Source: Methylobacterium nonmethylotrophicum (GTDB lineage Bacteria; Pseudomonadota; Alphaproteobacteria; Rhizobiales; Beijerinckiaceae). From it: a DNA stretch of 64,000 bases. Within the stretch, counting starts at the first letter, position 1. Each line of letters begins with the position of its first letter. The notes under the pieces are model-generated. The model made no database searches. It was given only the letters and a program-made list of their open reading frames with translations, and had not been told where the DNA came from. Made by a program: the position numbers and the translations under genes. This document shows positions 28,006 to 38,404 of this stretch, one piece after another. Location: contig NZ_SRLB01000023.1 in the NCBI RefSeq assembly GCF_004745635.1, forward strand, positions 1 to 64,000, written 5' to 3'.

Positions 28006-28413
28006 TCACGCATCACCTTCGGCCTCATGACACACCACGCAGAGCTTGTTGCCGTCGAGATCACGGACATAGGCGCCGTAATAGGCGGGATGATAGTGCG
28101 GCCGCAGCCCGGGAGGGCCCTCGCAGGTGCCGCCTGCCGCCAGAGCCAGGGCATAGCAGCGATCGACGCCCGCGCGCGAGCGGGCCGTCAGCGCGATCAT
28201 GTGACCGTTGCCCGGATCGGGCGCCTGCCCGTTCCATGGCCGGCCGACGATCAGCAGGGGACGGTCGGCGTCCCGCGGCATCCACCCGGCCCAGCCGTTC
28301 TCGGGCTCGTGGAAGCGGAGCGTCAGGTCGAGCTCCTCGAGGAGCGGGGCGTAGAAGGCGACGGCCCGGGCGAGGTCGGCCGTGCCGAGGCAGATATGGG
28401 AGATGACGCTCAT
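28006..28413 (-). CDS. VOC (glyoxalase/bleomycin resistance) family protein
   Basis: Protein of 135 aa, one VOC module of two beta-alpha-beta-beta-beta units: MSVISHICLGTADLARAVAFY at the N-terminus and YGAYVRDLDGNKLCVVCHE at the C-terminus, where the Glu is a likely metal ligand. The family includes glyoxalases and dioxygenases, and the substrate is not predictable here. It lies 39 bp after glcE on the same strand and may be co-transcribed with it. Confidence 0.85.
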   Translation of the reverse strand: MSVISHICLGTADLARAVAFYAPLLEELDLTLRFHEPENGWAGWMPRDADRPLLIVGRPWNGQAPDPGNGHMIALTARSRAGVDRCYALALAAGGTCEGPPGLRPHYHPAYYGAYVRDLDGNKLCVVCHEAEGDA

Positions 28414-28452
28414 GACCGTCGGGCCGCTCCCGCTCCGGAGGAATTCGGAGAC

Positions 28453-29631
28453 TCAGATCCCGGCGTACATCCGCCCTGGGTTGAACAGGCCGGCGGGGTC
28501 GTGGGCGGCCTTGAGGCCGGCGGTGATCCGCATCAGCGGCTCGGACAGGGGCTCGAAGACCGGCACCATTGCCCGCACCGGATCCGGCGCCCGCACCAGC
28601 GTCGCGTGGCCGCCGGAGCCCAGAGCCGCGCGCACATCCGCCGCGCCGGCATCGCCCGTCGCGGGCGTCGCGAGCCAGACGAGGCCGCCGCCCCAGTCGT
28701 AGAACCAGCGCGCCGGCCGGGCGGCCGCGATGGCGGCGGTCACGGCGGGGCCGCGGCTCGGCGCGGTCGAGAGCCGCCACACCGCATCGGTGCCGCCGGC
28801 GAAGGGCAGGACGTCGCGCACGGAGCGCCAGAGCGCGGAAGCCGGCTCGCCCTCGACGGTCTCCGGCCGGCCGAAGCGGCGCAGCAGGCGGGTGAGCTCG
28901 CCGAGGCGGTAATCGATCGAGGCGGAAAAACCCTCGATGCGCAAGGCGGTGCGGCCGGCGCCGTCGAGTCCCTCGGGCAGGTGGGCCGCGCCGGTGATCT
29001 CGAACGGCGAGCCGAGGCATAAGCTCATCGCCTCGACCGCGCGGGCATCGTCGAGGCCCGCCAGCACCAGGGTCGCGGTGCGCTCGGGCACGGGGAGCAC
29101 CTTGAAGGTGACCTCGGTGAGGAAGCCGAGGGTGCCCCAGGAGCCGGCCATCAGCTTGACGAGGTCGAGCCCGGTGACGTTCTTCATCACCCGGCCGCCG
29201 GACTTCACCGCCTCGCCGCGCCCGTTGACGAAGCGCACGCCGATCAGGCTGTCGCGGGCGGCCCCGCCGGCGATCCGCCGCGGGCCCGAGATGTTGCCGG
29301 CCGCCACCGCCCCGATCGTCGGCGCGCCGGCGGTGCCGAGCAGCGCGCGGTGGTCCATCGGCTCGAAGGGCAGCATCTGCCCGCCCTCGGCGAGGCGCGC
29401 CTCGACCTCGGCGAGCGGCGTGCCGGCCCGGGCCGCGATGACGAGCTCGGCCGGCTCGTGGAGGGTGATGCCGGTGAGCGCGGCCGCCGACAGGGTCGCC
29501 TCGTCCTGCGCGGGCCGGCCGATCCCCGCCCGGGTGCCGCCGCCGACGAGCCGCAGCCGCTCGCCCCGGGCCGCCGCCTCCCCGATCAGGGTCGCGGCCT
29601 CCGCCTCGGTCCGGGGCTGGTAGATGCTCAT
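28453..29631 (-). CDS. glcE: Glycolate oxidase FAD-binding subunit GlcE
   Basis: Protein of 392 aa with a FAD-linked PCMH domain: RLVGGGTRAGIGRP, then GTAGAPTIGAVAAGNISGPRRIAGG, SGGRVMKNVTGLDLVKLMAGSWGTLG, and a C-terminal end AGLFNPGRMYAGI. Together with GlcD and GlcF it oxidises glycolate to glyoxylate. Neither glcD nor glcF is near, which is unusual because the three normally form one operon. The start ATG 29631 (MSIYQPRTEAEAATL) matches GlcE proteins. Confidence 0.88.
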   Translation of the reverse strand: MSIYQPRTEAEAATLIGEAAARGERLRLVGGGTRAGIGRPAQDEATLSAAALTGITLHEPAELVIAARAGTPLAEVEARLAEGGQMLPFEPMDHRALLGTAGAPTIGAVAAGNISGPRRIAGGAARDSLIGVRFVNGRGEAVKSGGRVMKNVTGLDLVKLMAGSWGTLGFLTEVTFKVLPVPERTATLVLAGLDDARAVEAMSLCLGSPFEITGAAHLPEGLDGAGRTALRIEGFSASIDYRLGELTRLLRRFGRPETVEGEPASALWRSVRDVLPFAGGTDAVWRLSTAPSRGPAVTAAIAAARPARWFYDWGGGLVWLATPATGDAGAADVRAALGSGGHATLVRAPDPVRAMVPVFEPLSEPLMRITAGLKAAHDPAGLFNPGRMYAGI

Positions 29632-29764
29632 CGTGGGTTCGCTCGATCGGCTAAGGACCACGCCGGGTGGCGGGCCGGGCGCGGATCTTTGCGGGCAACC
29701 GGGGCCGGTGGCAAGCGGGCGTCCTTTGCCTCCGGGGAACGTGCGCTCCGCGCCGCACCCGATC

Positions 29765-31195
29765 CTACTCCGCCGGCACCGCCCGGCCGAGGCGCGCCGT
29801 GACGGCCGCCCGCAGGCCCGCGATGTCGAAGCGCCAGACGAGGGCCGCGTAGACGAGGCCGCCAAGCGCGACGCAGGCCGGCAGGGCGAGCCAGGGAGTG
29901 AGCCCGCGCACGGGCAGGAGCGCGGCGGTCATCGCCGATGTGGCGAGCACCACGGCGGCGAGATCGCGCCAGGGCAGCGCCAGGCGGTCCGGCCCGGTCA
30001 GGGCACGGAACGCGAGGAACAGCATCGCGGCGAGGAAGCCGAGGGATTGCGCCGCGGCGATGCCGGAGGGGCCGAACGGGCCGGACAGGGCCAGCGCGCC
30101 CACGAGGTTGACGAGGGCGCCGACGCCGCCGGCCGCGACGAGCGGCAGGGTGCGGCGGCGGATCTGGAAGACCGGATTGAGGGCGAAGTTCATCAGCGCC
30201 AGGGCGACGAGGCCCGGGAGCAGCAGGAGCGTGTAGTGCACGAAGTGGCCGCGATAGGCCTCCGGCACCGCGATCGCCTCGAGCGCCGGCGCCACCGCCC
30301 AGAAGCCGGCGGCGCTCGGCAGGATCAGCGCCAGCACCACCGCGCCGTTGCGGGCGACCTGCGCCTCGCCGGCCTCGTGGCCGTGGGTCTCCGCCGCCAG
30401 CACCGCGATCTGGAACAGCAGCAGGTCGAGGGCGGCGCCGAGCGTGCTGAAGATCCGCCCGCCGATATCGGCCGCGAGCGAGAAGTAGCCCGCCTCGGCG
30501 AAGCCCGCCGCAGCTGCGACCGCCGAGCGGTTGGCGAAGGGCATCAGCTGGTAGACGACGTTGGCGGCGACGATCGGCAGGCCGTAGCCCATGAACAGGC
30601 GCAAGGCCTCGCGGCGGCGTGCCGCTTCATGCGCGACGGGCGGATCCGCGAAGGCGCGCCGGACGAGGAGGGCGGCGAGGAACTGGCTCAAACCCCCAGC
30701 GAGCATCACGGCGGCGGCATCCGCGGTCACCCATGCGGTGCCGACCATCAGGACGAGCGAGAGGGCGTTCTTGATGAGGACGAGGCGGAGATACAGCCCA
30801 CCGACGAAGCGGGCCCGGGCGAGCGCGGCGCCGTAATCGAACAGGCCGAGACCGATCGCCGCCGCCGCGGCCGCGGCCGCGAGCAAGGCCGGCTCCCCGG
30901 CGAGGGGCCTCCCCGCGAAGGCGAGCAGCGCCGCGCCGGCGAGCCCGAGGGCCGTCACCGCGTAGGCGCGGTCGAGCATGGCGCGGATCCAGGGCTCCGC
31001 CTCCCGCACCCGCGCGGAGTAGAACCGGGTCGCCGAGAGGCGCAGCCACTCGAACAGCAGCGTGTTGAGCGCCACCGCCCCGGCGGTGCCGAGGGCGAAG
31101 CGGCCGAAATCCGCCGGCCCCAGGATCTGCGCGATGAGCAGGCCGAGGGCCAGGTTCAGGACCGCATTGACCACGAAGGCCGCGATGACCGCCAT
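29765..31195 (-). CDS. Polysaccharide flippase (Wzx/MATE-like)
   Basis: Integral membrane protein of 476 aa with about 12-14 hydrophobic segments, starting VVNAVLNLALGLLIAQILGPADFGRFALG, the classic start of lipid-linked oligosaccharide flippases. It would move undecaprenyl-linked glycan units or a similar substrate across the inner membrane. It is preceded on the same strand by a GT4 glycosyltransferase 95 bp away, suggesting a two-gene surface glycan module; no polymerase is visible nearby. Confidence 0.88.
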   Translation of the reverse strand: MAVIAAFVVNAVLNLALGLLIAQILGPADFGRFALGTAGAVALNTLLFEWLRLSATRFYSARVREAEPWIRAMLDRAYAVTALGLAGAALLAFAGRPLAGEPALLAAAAAAAAIGLGLFDYGAALARARFVGGLYLRLVLIKNALSLVLMVGTAWVTADAAAVMLAGGLSQFLAALLVRRAFADPPVAHEAARRREALRLFMGYGLPIVAANVVYQLMPFANRSAVAAAAGFAEAGYFSLAADIGGRIFSTLGAALDLLLFQIAVLAAETHGHEAGEAQVARNGAVVLALILPSAAGFWAVAPALEAIAVPEAYRGHFVHYTLLLLPGLVALALMNFALNPVFQIRRRTLPLVAAGGVGALVNLVGALALSGPFGPSGIAAAQSLGFLAAMLFLAFRALTGPDRLALPWRDLAAVVLATSAMTAALLPVRGLTPWLALPACVALGGLVYAALVWRFDIAGLRAAVTARLGRAVPAE

Positions 31196-31290
31196 TGGGT
31201 GGGTGCTCGCTCGAGGGGCCGAGGGTGCGGCGTGCTTCCGCTGATTTCGCTGAAAAACGGCCTGGATGTGGAGCCGAGCTCAGGATCCTA

Positions 31291-32532
31291 TCACCCAGCC
31301 CGCGCCAGCCGCGGCGCCTGCCCCTCCTGCCCGGCCACGTCCCGATACACCCGCTCCAGCCCGTCGAGATGCCGGTCGAGGGTCAGGGGATCGGCCCAGA
31401 ACAGGTCGTAGGCCGTCCGGCCCATCCGCAGCGCGGTCGCGTCGTTGGCGAGGTGCGCCATGGCGTCGGCGAGCGAGCGCGGGTCGTTCGAGCGGAACCA
31501 CAGCCCGCTCTCGCCGTGGCGCACCGCCTCCCGCCCGGCGCAGACGTCGCTGACGAGGACGGGCGTGCCGAGCGCAAGGGATTCGAGCACGGTGAGGGGC
31601 TGGCCCTCGTACCAGACCGACGGGAAGACCAGGGCGCGGGCGCCGCGCAGCACCGCCTTCACCTGGTCCGGGCTCTGCCAGCCGAGGAAGCGCGCCTCCG
31701 GGTAGCGGGCCTCCAGTCCCACCCGCGCCGGCCCGTCGCCGGCGAAGACCGCCCGCGCCCCGGCGAGGCGCGCGGCTTCGGCGAAGACCTCCGGCCCCTT
31801 CTCGGCCGAGAGGCGCCCGACGAACACGAAGTCGCCCGGCGGGCCGGCCCGGTGGCCGAGGGGCTCGGCGTCGACGGGGTTCGGCACGTCGTACCACCGC
31901 ATCGACGCCGGCAGGTAGGGCGCCAGCACCTCCCGCTGCAGCCGGCTGATGGTGATCATCGCGTCGATGCCCTCGACGAGGCCGGTGCGGCGCATCAGGG
32001 CATGGCGGCCGACCCGCATCAGCTTGCGCGGGTAGGTGCGGGAATCGCAGTTATGGGCGAGGCAGGCCGCCCCGTTGGGGACCCGGTGGCAGGTCGCCGC
32101 GACGGGGTAGTCGTAGAAGCCGCCATTCGGGCAGGCGAGGTAGTATTCGTGCGCGGTGTAGACCACCGGCGCGGCGCTGCCCTGCAGCACCGGCCCGATC
32201 GAGGGCGACAAGGCCTTCGCCCAGGCATGGACGTGCACCACCGTGTCGCGCGGATCGGATTCGGCGATGAGGGCCCGCAAGGCGGCGGCGGCCGGCGCGT
32301 TCCACAGCCATTGCACGCCGAAGGCGGCGAGCGAACCCGCCGTCGTCACGTCGCTCTGGCCGAGCAGCACCGTGCGCACCCCGGCCTCGGCGAGGCGCGG
32401 GTCGGCCGGGCCGACGGCGGCGAACAGCACCACCTCGTGGCCGCGGCCGGCGAGCCCGATCGCGCTCTCGAGGGAGACCTTGGCCTGGCCGCCGTTGATG
32501 TAGGCGTGGTCGGCGACGAGGATGACCTTCAT
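31291..32532 (-). CDS. GT4-family glycosyltransferase
   Basis: Protein of 413 aa with a GT-B fold. N-terminal Rossmann half MKVILVADHAYINGGQAKVSLESA; C-terminal nucleotide-binding half with FVGRLSAEKGPEVFAEA, the FPSVWYEGQPLTVLESLALGTPVLVSD block carrying the EX7E pattern, and a His-rich acceptor side (TAHEYYLACPNGGFYDYP). It also has a Cys cluster (CHRVPNGAACLAHNC) seen in some exopolysaccharide transferases. The start is ATG 32532, where the Rossmann strand begins. It is probably co-transcribed with the flippase downstream. Confidence 0.88.
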   Translation of the reverse strand: MKVILVADHAYINGGQAKVSLESAIGLAGRGHEVVLFAAVGPADPRLAEAGVRTVLLGQSDVTTAGSLAAFGVQWLWNAPAAAALRALIAESDPRDTVVHVHAWAKALSPSIGPVLQGSAAPVVYTAHEYYLACPNGGFYDYPVAATCHRVPNGAACLAHNCDSRTYPRKLMRVGRHALMRRTGLVEGIDAMITISRLQREVLAPYLPASMRWYDVPNPVDAEPLGHRAGPPGDFVFVGRLSAEKGPEVFAEAARLAGARAVFAGDGPARVGLEARYPEARFLGWQSPDQVKAVLRGARALVFPSVWYEGQPLTVLESLALGTPVLVSDVCAGREAVRHGESGLWFRSNDPRSLADAMAHLANDATALRMGRTAYDLFWADPLTLDRHLDGLERVYRDVAGQEGQAPRLARAG

Positions 32533-32712
32533 GGTCGCCTCCATGGCCGCCGCGCGCGGCAGGGCGGACCGGGATCGTGCGGCATCGCTCAAGGTCCCTT
32601 CGGGCAGGCGGTTGGCCGCGAGAATGGGTCCGACCCCTTAGGAAACGCCTAAGCGGACAGGCGCATCCGGGCCTTGCGCCGGGCCCGCGCCCGGGCCATC
32701 GGCTCGGGGACC

Positions 32713-33585
32713 ATGCTCCCCCGTACCATCTCCCCCTCCCCCGCCTCGGCGGTCCTGCTCGCCGCCCTCGGCATCGGGCTCCTGTCGCTGATGGACGCCA
32801 CCATCAAGGGCCTGTCCGAGCGCTACGGCGTCACCGAGATCGCCTTCGCGCGCTACGTCGTCGGCACCCTGGTGATGGCGGGCGTGCTCGGCGTCCTGCG
32901 CCCCGGCTGGCCCTCGGCCGCGACCTGGCGCAGCAACGGCCTGCGGGCCGTGCTGGTGGTGGCGACCGCGCTCTCGTTCTTCCACGGCCTGTCGGTGCTG
33001 CCGCTCGCCGAGGCGCTGGCCCTCTCCTTCCTGAGCCCGATCTTCATCGCGCTGTTCGCGGCGCTCTTCCTGCGCGAGCGGGTGCGCCCGCCGGTCTGGG
33101 CCGGGCTGGTCGTCGGCTTCCTCGGGGTCGGGATCGTGGTCGCCGGCCAGGTCGGGGCGGAGGGGCCGCGGACCGGCTCCGCCTGGGGCATCGCCGCGAT
33201 CCTCGCCTCGGCCCTCACCTACGCCCTCTCGATGGTGCTGCTGCGCGCCCGCGCCCGGCACGATCCGGTGATCACCATCGTGGCGATCCAGAACGCGGGT
33301 CCGGCCGCGATGCTGGCCGCCCCCGCCGCCTGGACCTGGACACCGGTCGCTGGCCCGGACTGGGCCCTCCTCGTCCTCGTCGGCGTGCTCGGCGTCGCCG
33401 GTCACCTGGTGCTCAGCCGCGCCTATGCCAGGGCGGAGGCGGCGCGGCTCGCCGCGATGGAGTACACCGCGCTCCTGTGGGCGATCGGCCTCGGCTACCT
33501 CGCCTTCGGGGAGGTGCCGGGGCTGGCGACGCTGGCGGGCGCCGGGCTGATCCTCGCGGGCTCGGCCCTGGCGGCGCGGCGGTGA
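32713..33585 (+). CDS. EamA/DMT-family transporter
   Basis: Inner-membrane protein of 290 aa with ten hydrophobic helices in two EamA repeats (first VLLAALGIGLLSLMDATIKGL, second AWGIAAILASALTYALSMVLL). Members export metabolites, amino acids or quaternary compounds, and the substrate is unknown here. ATG 32713 is favoured (GGGGA upstream) over a more upstream non-ATG start, because the extra residues are only basic. It is convergent with corA, with 7 bp between stops. Confidence 0.9.
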   Translation: MLPRTISPSPASAVLLAALGIGLLSLMDATIKGLSERYGVTEIAFARYVVGTLVMAGVLGVLRPGWPSAATWRSNGLRAVLVVATALSFFHGLSVLPLAEALALSFLSPIFIALFAALFLRERVRPPVWAGLVVGFLGVGIVVAGQVGAEGPRTGSAWGIAAILASALTYALSMVLLRARARHDPVITIVAIQNAGPAAMLAAPAAWTWTPVAGPDWALLVLVGVLGVAGHLVLSRAYARAEAARLAAMEYTALLWAIGLGYLAFGEVPGLATLAGAGLILAGSALAARR

Positions 33586-33592
33586 GCCAGGC

Positions 33593-34591
33593 TCAGAACC
33601 ACCCCTTCAGCTTGAAGTAGACCGCCGGCGCCAGCGCGCTCACGGCGATCACCGCGAGCCCGAATGGATAGCCCAGCGCCCAGTCCAGCTCCGGCATGTG
33701 CTTGAAGTTCATGCCGTAGATCGACGCCATCAGGGTCGGCGGGATGCCGATCACCGACACGACGGTGAGCACCCGGAAGGTGTTGTTCTGCTCCATGTTG
33801 ATGAGGCCGAGGGTGGCGTCGAGCAGGAACTGCACCGTCTCGGACAGGCGCGTCTCGAACTCGTCCAGGGAGGCGACGTCGAGGCGCAGGCTCTCGAAGC
33901 GGGCCTTCTCCTCGGGCTTCAGCCAGGTCTCGGCCTCGCCGGCGACGTAGGGCAGGATGCGGCCGAGGCCCAGCAGCGCCGCGCGCAGCTTCGCCAGCGC
34001 CTTGCCGCGCCGGCCGATGGCGCGCAGCAGCCGGCGCAGGGCGAGGTCGCGGCGCTTGGGCGCCGAGGTCTCCTGCCGGGCATTGCCGTTGGCGCTGACG
34101 TCGAAGGTGAAGACCCGGGTCGAGAGCGAGTCGAGCTCGTCGCTCAGCGTCTCGAGGGTGTCGGCCATGCGGTCGATGAGCTCCTCGATCAGGGCGAGGA
34201 AGGTCTCGACGCTGGAGGCCGGCCCGTCGCGCTCGGCCTGTCGCGCCTTGACGGTGTCGAAGGCGGCGAGCGGCTGGAATCGGATGGTGAGGAGCCGCTG
34301 CGGCGTCAGCACGAAGCCGACCGGGCGCAGGGTGAGGTCGTCGTCCCGGAACGAGACCATCGGCGTGCTGAGATAGAAGGCGTCCTTGCGCCGGTTGAGC
34401 CGGCGGGAATTCTGCACCTCGCTCAGCGCCGCCCGGGACGGGACCGAGAGCCCGGTGACGGCCTCGGCGAGCGCCGTCTCGGCCTCGCTCGGGTCGTCGA
34501 GGTCGAGCCAGGTGCCGTGGGCCGGCAGGGGATGCGCCGCGCAGGCCTGCCCCTCGGCGACGACCCCCTCAGGGCCGTGCAGCGTGATCAT
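33593..34591 (-). CDS. corA: CorA-family magnesium transporter
   Basis: Protein of 332 aa: a long cytoplasmic N-terminal funnel with charged coiled coil (about 140-260), then two C-terminal membrane helices with the selectivity motif YGMNF between them and a short basic end (KLKGWF). It carries Mg2+ (perhaps Co2+ or Ni2+) into the cell. The layout matches the ZntB/CorA branch; GMN is intact. Its start faces the groESL promoter region divergently, 93 bp from the -10 side. Confidence 0.92.
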   Translation of the reverse strand: MITLHGPEGVVAEGQACAAHPLPAHGTWLDLDDPSEAETALAEAVTGLSVPSRAALSEVQNSRRLNRRKDAFYLSTPMVSFRDDDLTLRPVGFVLTPQRLLTIRFQPLAAFDTVKARQAERDGPASSVETFLALIEELIDRMADTLETLSDELDSLSTRVFTFDVSANGNARQETSAPKRRDLALRRLLRAIGRRGKALAKLRAALLGLGRILPYVAGEAETWLKPEEKARFESLRLDVASLDEFETRLSETVQFLLDATLGLINMEQNNTFRVLTVVSVIGIPPTLMASIYGMNFKHMPELDWALGYPFGLAVIAVSALAPAVYFKLKGWF

Positions 34592-34646
34592 GACCGGGCG
34601 GGCTCCTGCTCGAAAAATGTTCCCGGCGAGCCATGCACGCGCGCCT

Positions 34647-34675
34647 TGACTCGTCCGCGCGCCCCGCCTATCTCG
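34647..34675 (+). promoter_or_regulatory. Sigma70-type promoter of groESL
   Basis: TTGACT at 34647-34652 and TATCTC at 34670-34675 with 17 bp between them, directly before the CIRCE operator. It is the best vegetative promoter seen in the window. Confidence 0.75.
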
Positions 34676-34684
34676 TCGCCAGCC

Positions 34685-34711
34685 TTAGCACTCACCTCAC
34701 GAGAGTGCTAA
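34685..34711 (+). promoter_or_regulatory. CIRCE operator (HrcA binding site)
   Basis: Exact TTAGCACTC, 9 bp spacer, GAGTGCTAA. The operator overlaps the expected transcription start of groESL, so HrcA would repress it and heat shock relieve it. Confidence 0.95.
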
Positions 34712-34782
34712 CGCCCGGGTTGGGCGGCGGCTTCGGCGCCAGCACCAACCGCAATGCGTTCTACGAAGCAAGAGGGCAGCTC

Positions 34783-35070
34783 ATGCAATTCCGTCCGCTG
34801 CACGACCGTGTCGTCGTCCGTCGCATCGAGAGCGAGGAGAAGACCAAGGGCGGCATCATCATCCCGGACACCGCCAAGGAGAAGCCGCAAGAGGGCGAGA
34901 TCGTCGCCGTCGGCCCCGGCGCCCGGGACGAGGCCGGCAAGCTGAACCCGCTCGACGTCAAGGCCGGCGACCGGGTGCTGTTCGGCAAGTGGTCCGGCAC
35001 CGAGGTCAAGATCGACGGCCAGGACCTCCTCATCATGAAGGAGTCCGACATCATGGGCGTGCTGGCCTAA
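34783..35070 (+). CDS. groES: Co-chaperonin GroES
   Basis: Protein of 95 aa, the usual length, starting MQFRPLHDRVVVRRIE and containing the mobile loop EEKTKGGIIIPDTAKEKPQ and the C-terminal KESDIMGVLA. It caps GroEL during protein folding in the cytoplasm. The ATG at 34783 (preceded by AGAGGGC) fits all GroES proteins; in-frame sequence upstream belongs to the promoter and CIRCE. It is 109 bp before groEL in the same operon. Confidence 0.98.
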   Translation: MQFRPLHDRVVVRRIESEEKTKGGIIIPDTAKEKPQEGEIVAVGPGARDEAGKLNPLDVKAGDRVLFGKWSGTEVKIDGQDLLIMKESDIMGVLA

Positions 35071-35179
35071 ACCGCCACGCCCTGCGACCCCTGAAAGGCC
35101 CGAAGGCGGCGCCCCGTCCGGGAGCTGACGCCCGAGGGTTCTCCCCCGCAACGTCTGAATCATCACGAGAGGATTCACC

Positions 35180-36820
<1,641 letters not shown>

Positions 36821-36851
36821 GTCCTCAGCCACCAGTCCTTGAGAGACGGGA

Positions 36852-36880
36852 GGGGGTCGCCGCGAGGCGGCCCCTTTTTT
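36852..36880 (+). terminator. Rho-independent terminator of groESL
   Basis: Stem GGGGTCGCC / GGCGGCCCC with a GCGA loop followed by six T residues, 32 bp after the groEL stop. Confidence 0.9.
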
Positions 36881-36951
36881 CGTTGGGGACGACCGACGCA
36901 CGGTAGACGACAGTGGGGTTTGGAGGCGGTGTCAGCCCCTCCTACCCGCGA

Positions 36952-37031
36952 CCTCATCCTGAGGCGCCGGAGCGCAGCGCAGGCCTCGAAGGAGGGCTCC
37001 AGAAGATCGTGTCCCAGGGCTTGGTGTAGCT
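36952..37031. repeat. Dispersed repeat, left copy beside the IS256-family element
   Basis: Begins CCTCATCCTGAGG, contains GGCCTCGAAGGAGGGCTCC and ends GGTGTAGCT. A second copy in the opposite orientation is at 38405-38500. Both resemble the CATCCTGAGG-type palindromic repeats scattered in alphaproteobacterial genomes. Confidence 0.7.
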
Positions 37032-38341
37032 GGGTGTGGTCCACCACGATGACCGGCAGTGCCGGACTGTTCAGACTGTGAGGTTTGGCAGGCTGACGAG
37101 AGGATCATCGCTGATTGGGGCGATGCTTTCCAGGGTCATGTACCGGCAGCGTTGCACGGCCCACTCGTCGTTCTGCTCCAGCAGGATGGCGCCGACGAGC
37201 CTTCGGATCGAGGGCTCGTCGGGGAAGATGCCGACGACCTCGGTGCGGCGCTTGATCTCGCCGTTGAGGCGTTCGAGCGGGTTGGTCGAGTGCAGCTTGG
37301 CCCGGTGCGCCGCCGGGAAGCCCATGTAGGCCAGAACGTCGGTCTCCGCCGTGTCCATCAGGGCGGCCAGCTTCGGGACCTTGGGGCGGAGCTGATCGGC
37401 CACCCTCCGCCACTGCTGGCGGGCCGCCTCGGCGTCGTCCTGGGCGAAGGCGGTGGCGATGAAGGCCGAGACGACGCGCCGGCCCGAGCGGCCGGCATGG
37501 GCCAGAACGTTGCGCATGAAGTGCCCCCGGCACCGCTGCCAGGAGGCGGTCATCACCTTGGCGACCGAGGCCTTGATGCCCTCATGCGCGTCCGAGATCA
37601 CCAGCTTGACCCCGCGCAGGCCGCGCCGGGCCAGCTTGCGCAGGAACTCGGTCCAGAAGGTCTCGGCCTCGGACGGGCCGATGTCGAGGCCCAGTACCTC
37701 GCGTCGCCCGTCCGTGTTGACGCCCACCGCCACGATGACGGCGACCGAGACGATGCGGTGGTTCTGGCGCACTTTCACGTAGGTGGCGTCGATCCACAGG
37801 TAGGGCCACTCACCCTCGATCGGCCTGTCGAGGAAGGCGTTCACCCGTTCATCGATCTCCTGGCACAGCCGGCTGACCTGGCTCTTGGAGATGCCTGTCC
37901 CGCCCAAAGCCTGGACCAGATCGTCGACTGCGCGGGTCGAGATGCCCTGGATGTAGGCCTCCTGGATCACCGCCGTGAGCGCCTTCTCGGTCATGCGGCG
38001 CGGCTCCAGGAAGCTCGGGAAGTAGCTCCCCGTCCGCAGCTTCGGGATACGCAGCTCGACCGTGCCGGCCCGTGTCTGCCAGTCCCGGTCACGGTACCCG
38101 TTGCGCTGGGCCAGCCGCTCCGGGTTCTTCTCACCGTGGGCCGCGCCGGTCAGGCCGCCCACCTCCAGTTCCATCAGCCGCTGCGCGGCAAAGCCGATCA
38201 TCTCGCGCAGCACATCCGCGTCGGCGCTCTTCTCAGCCAGCGCCCGCAGGCTCATAACGGCATCGGTCATCGGGGGTCTCCCGGGTTCGGGGTTGGTGTC
38301 AGCAACCCGATCCTAACCCGTCACCGCCGATGGCCACCCCC
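37032..38341 (-). mobile_element. IS256-family insertion sequence, apparently complete
   Basis: About 1.31 kb with one intact transposase gene. Proposed ends are imperfect inverted repeats beginning GGGTGTGGTC on the left and, read inward, GGGGGTGGCC on the right, with about 22 of 34 positions matching. No 8-9 bp target duplication is evident at these ends, so the borders are approximate. It is inserted downstream of the groEL terminator and flanked by inverted copies of a dispersed repeat. Confidence 0.75.
37071..38270 (-). CDS. IS256-family (mutator type) transposase
   Basis: Protein of 399 aa, normal for the family. Acidic triad: D in WPYLWIDATYVKV, D in VKLVISDAHEGIK, and E in STNPLERLNGEIKRR, with the family signature CRGHFMRNVL between the last two. 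An N-terminal DNA-binding part (LTGAAHGEKNPERLAQRNGYRDRDW) is present. No frameshift or internal stop, so the protein could be active. A start at 38270 (MTDAVMSLRALAEK) is likely. Confidence 0.96.
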   Translation of the reverse strand: MTDAVMSLRALAEKSADADVLREMIGFAAQRLMELEVGGLTGAAHGEKNPERLAQRNGYRDRDWQTRAGTVELRIPKLRTGSYFPSFLEPRRMTEKALTAVIQEAYIQGISTRAVDDLVQALGGTGISKSQVSRLCQEIDERVNAFLDRPIEGEWPYLWIDATYVKVRQNHRIVSVAVIVAVGVNTDGRREVLGLDIGPSEAETFWTEFLRKLARRGLRGVKLVISDAHEGIKASVAKVMTASWQRCRGHFMRNVLAHAGRSGRRVVSAFIATAFAQDDAEAARQQWRRVADQLRPKVPKLAALMDTAETDVLAYMGFPAAHRAKLHSTNPLERLNGEIKRRTEVVGIFPDEPSIRRLVGAILLEQNDEWAVQRCRYMTLESIAPISDDPLVSLPNLTV

Positions 38342-38345
38342 GCGA

Positions 38346-38393
38346 GAGAGCCCGCCTGCTACAGCGCTATTGAGGGCGCGCAGGCGGGCTCTC
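38346..38393. repeat. Strong hairpin beside the right IS end
   Basis: Perfect 14-bp arms (GAGAGCCCGCCTGC and its complement) around a 20-nt loop. It lies between the right IS end and the right dispersed repeat. It may have been the insertion target or a transcriptional stop that isolates the element. Confidence 0.6.
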
Positions 38394-38404
38394 CCGCTCT
38401 CGCT

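Noticed and set aside
34633..34782. Longer GroES with an N-terminal extension
   Set aside because: The extension would cover the promoter and CIRCE operator; all GroES proteins start at the MQFRPLHDR position.
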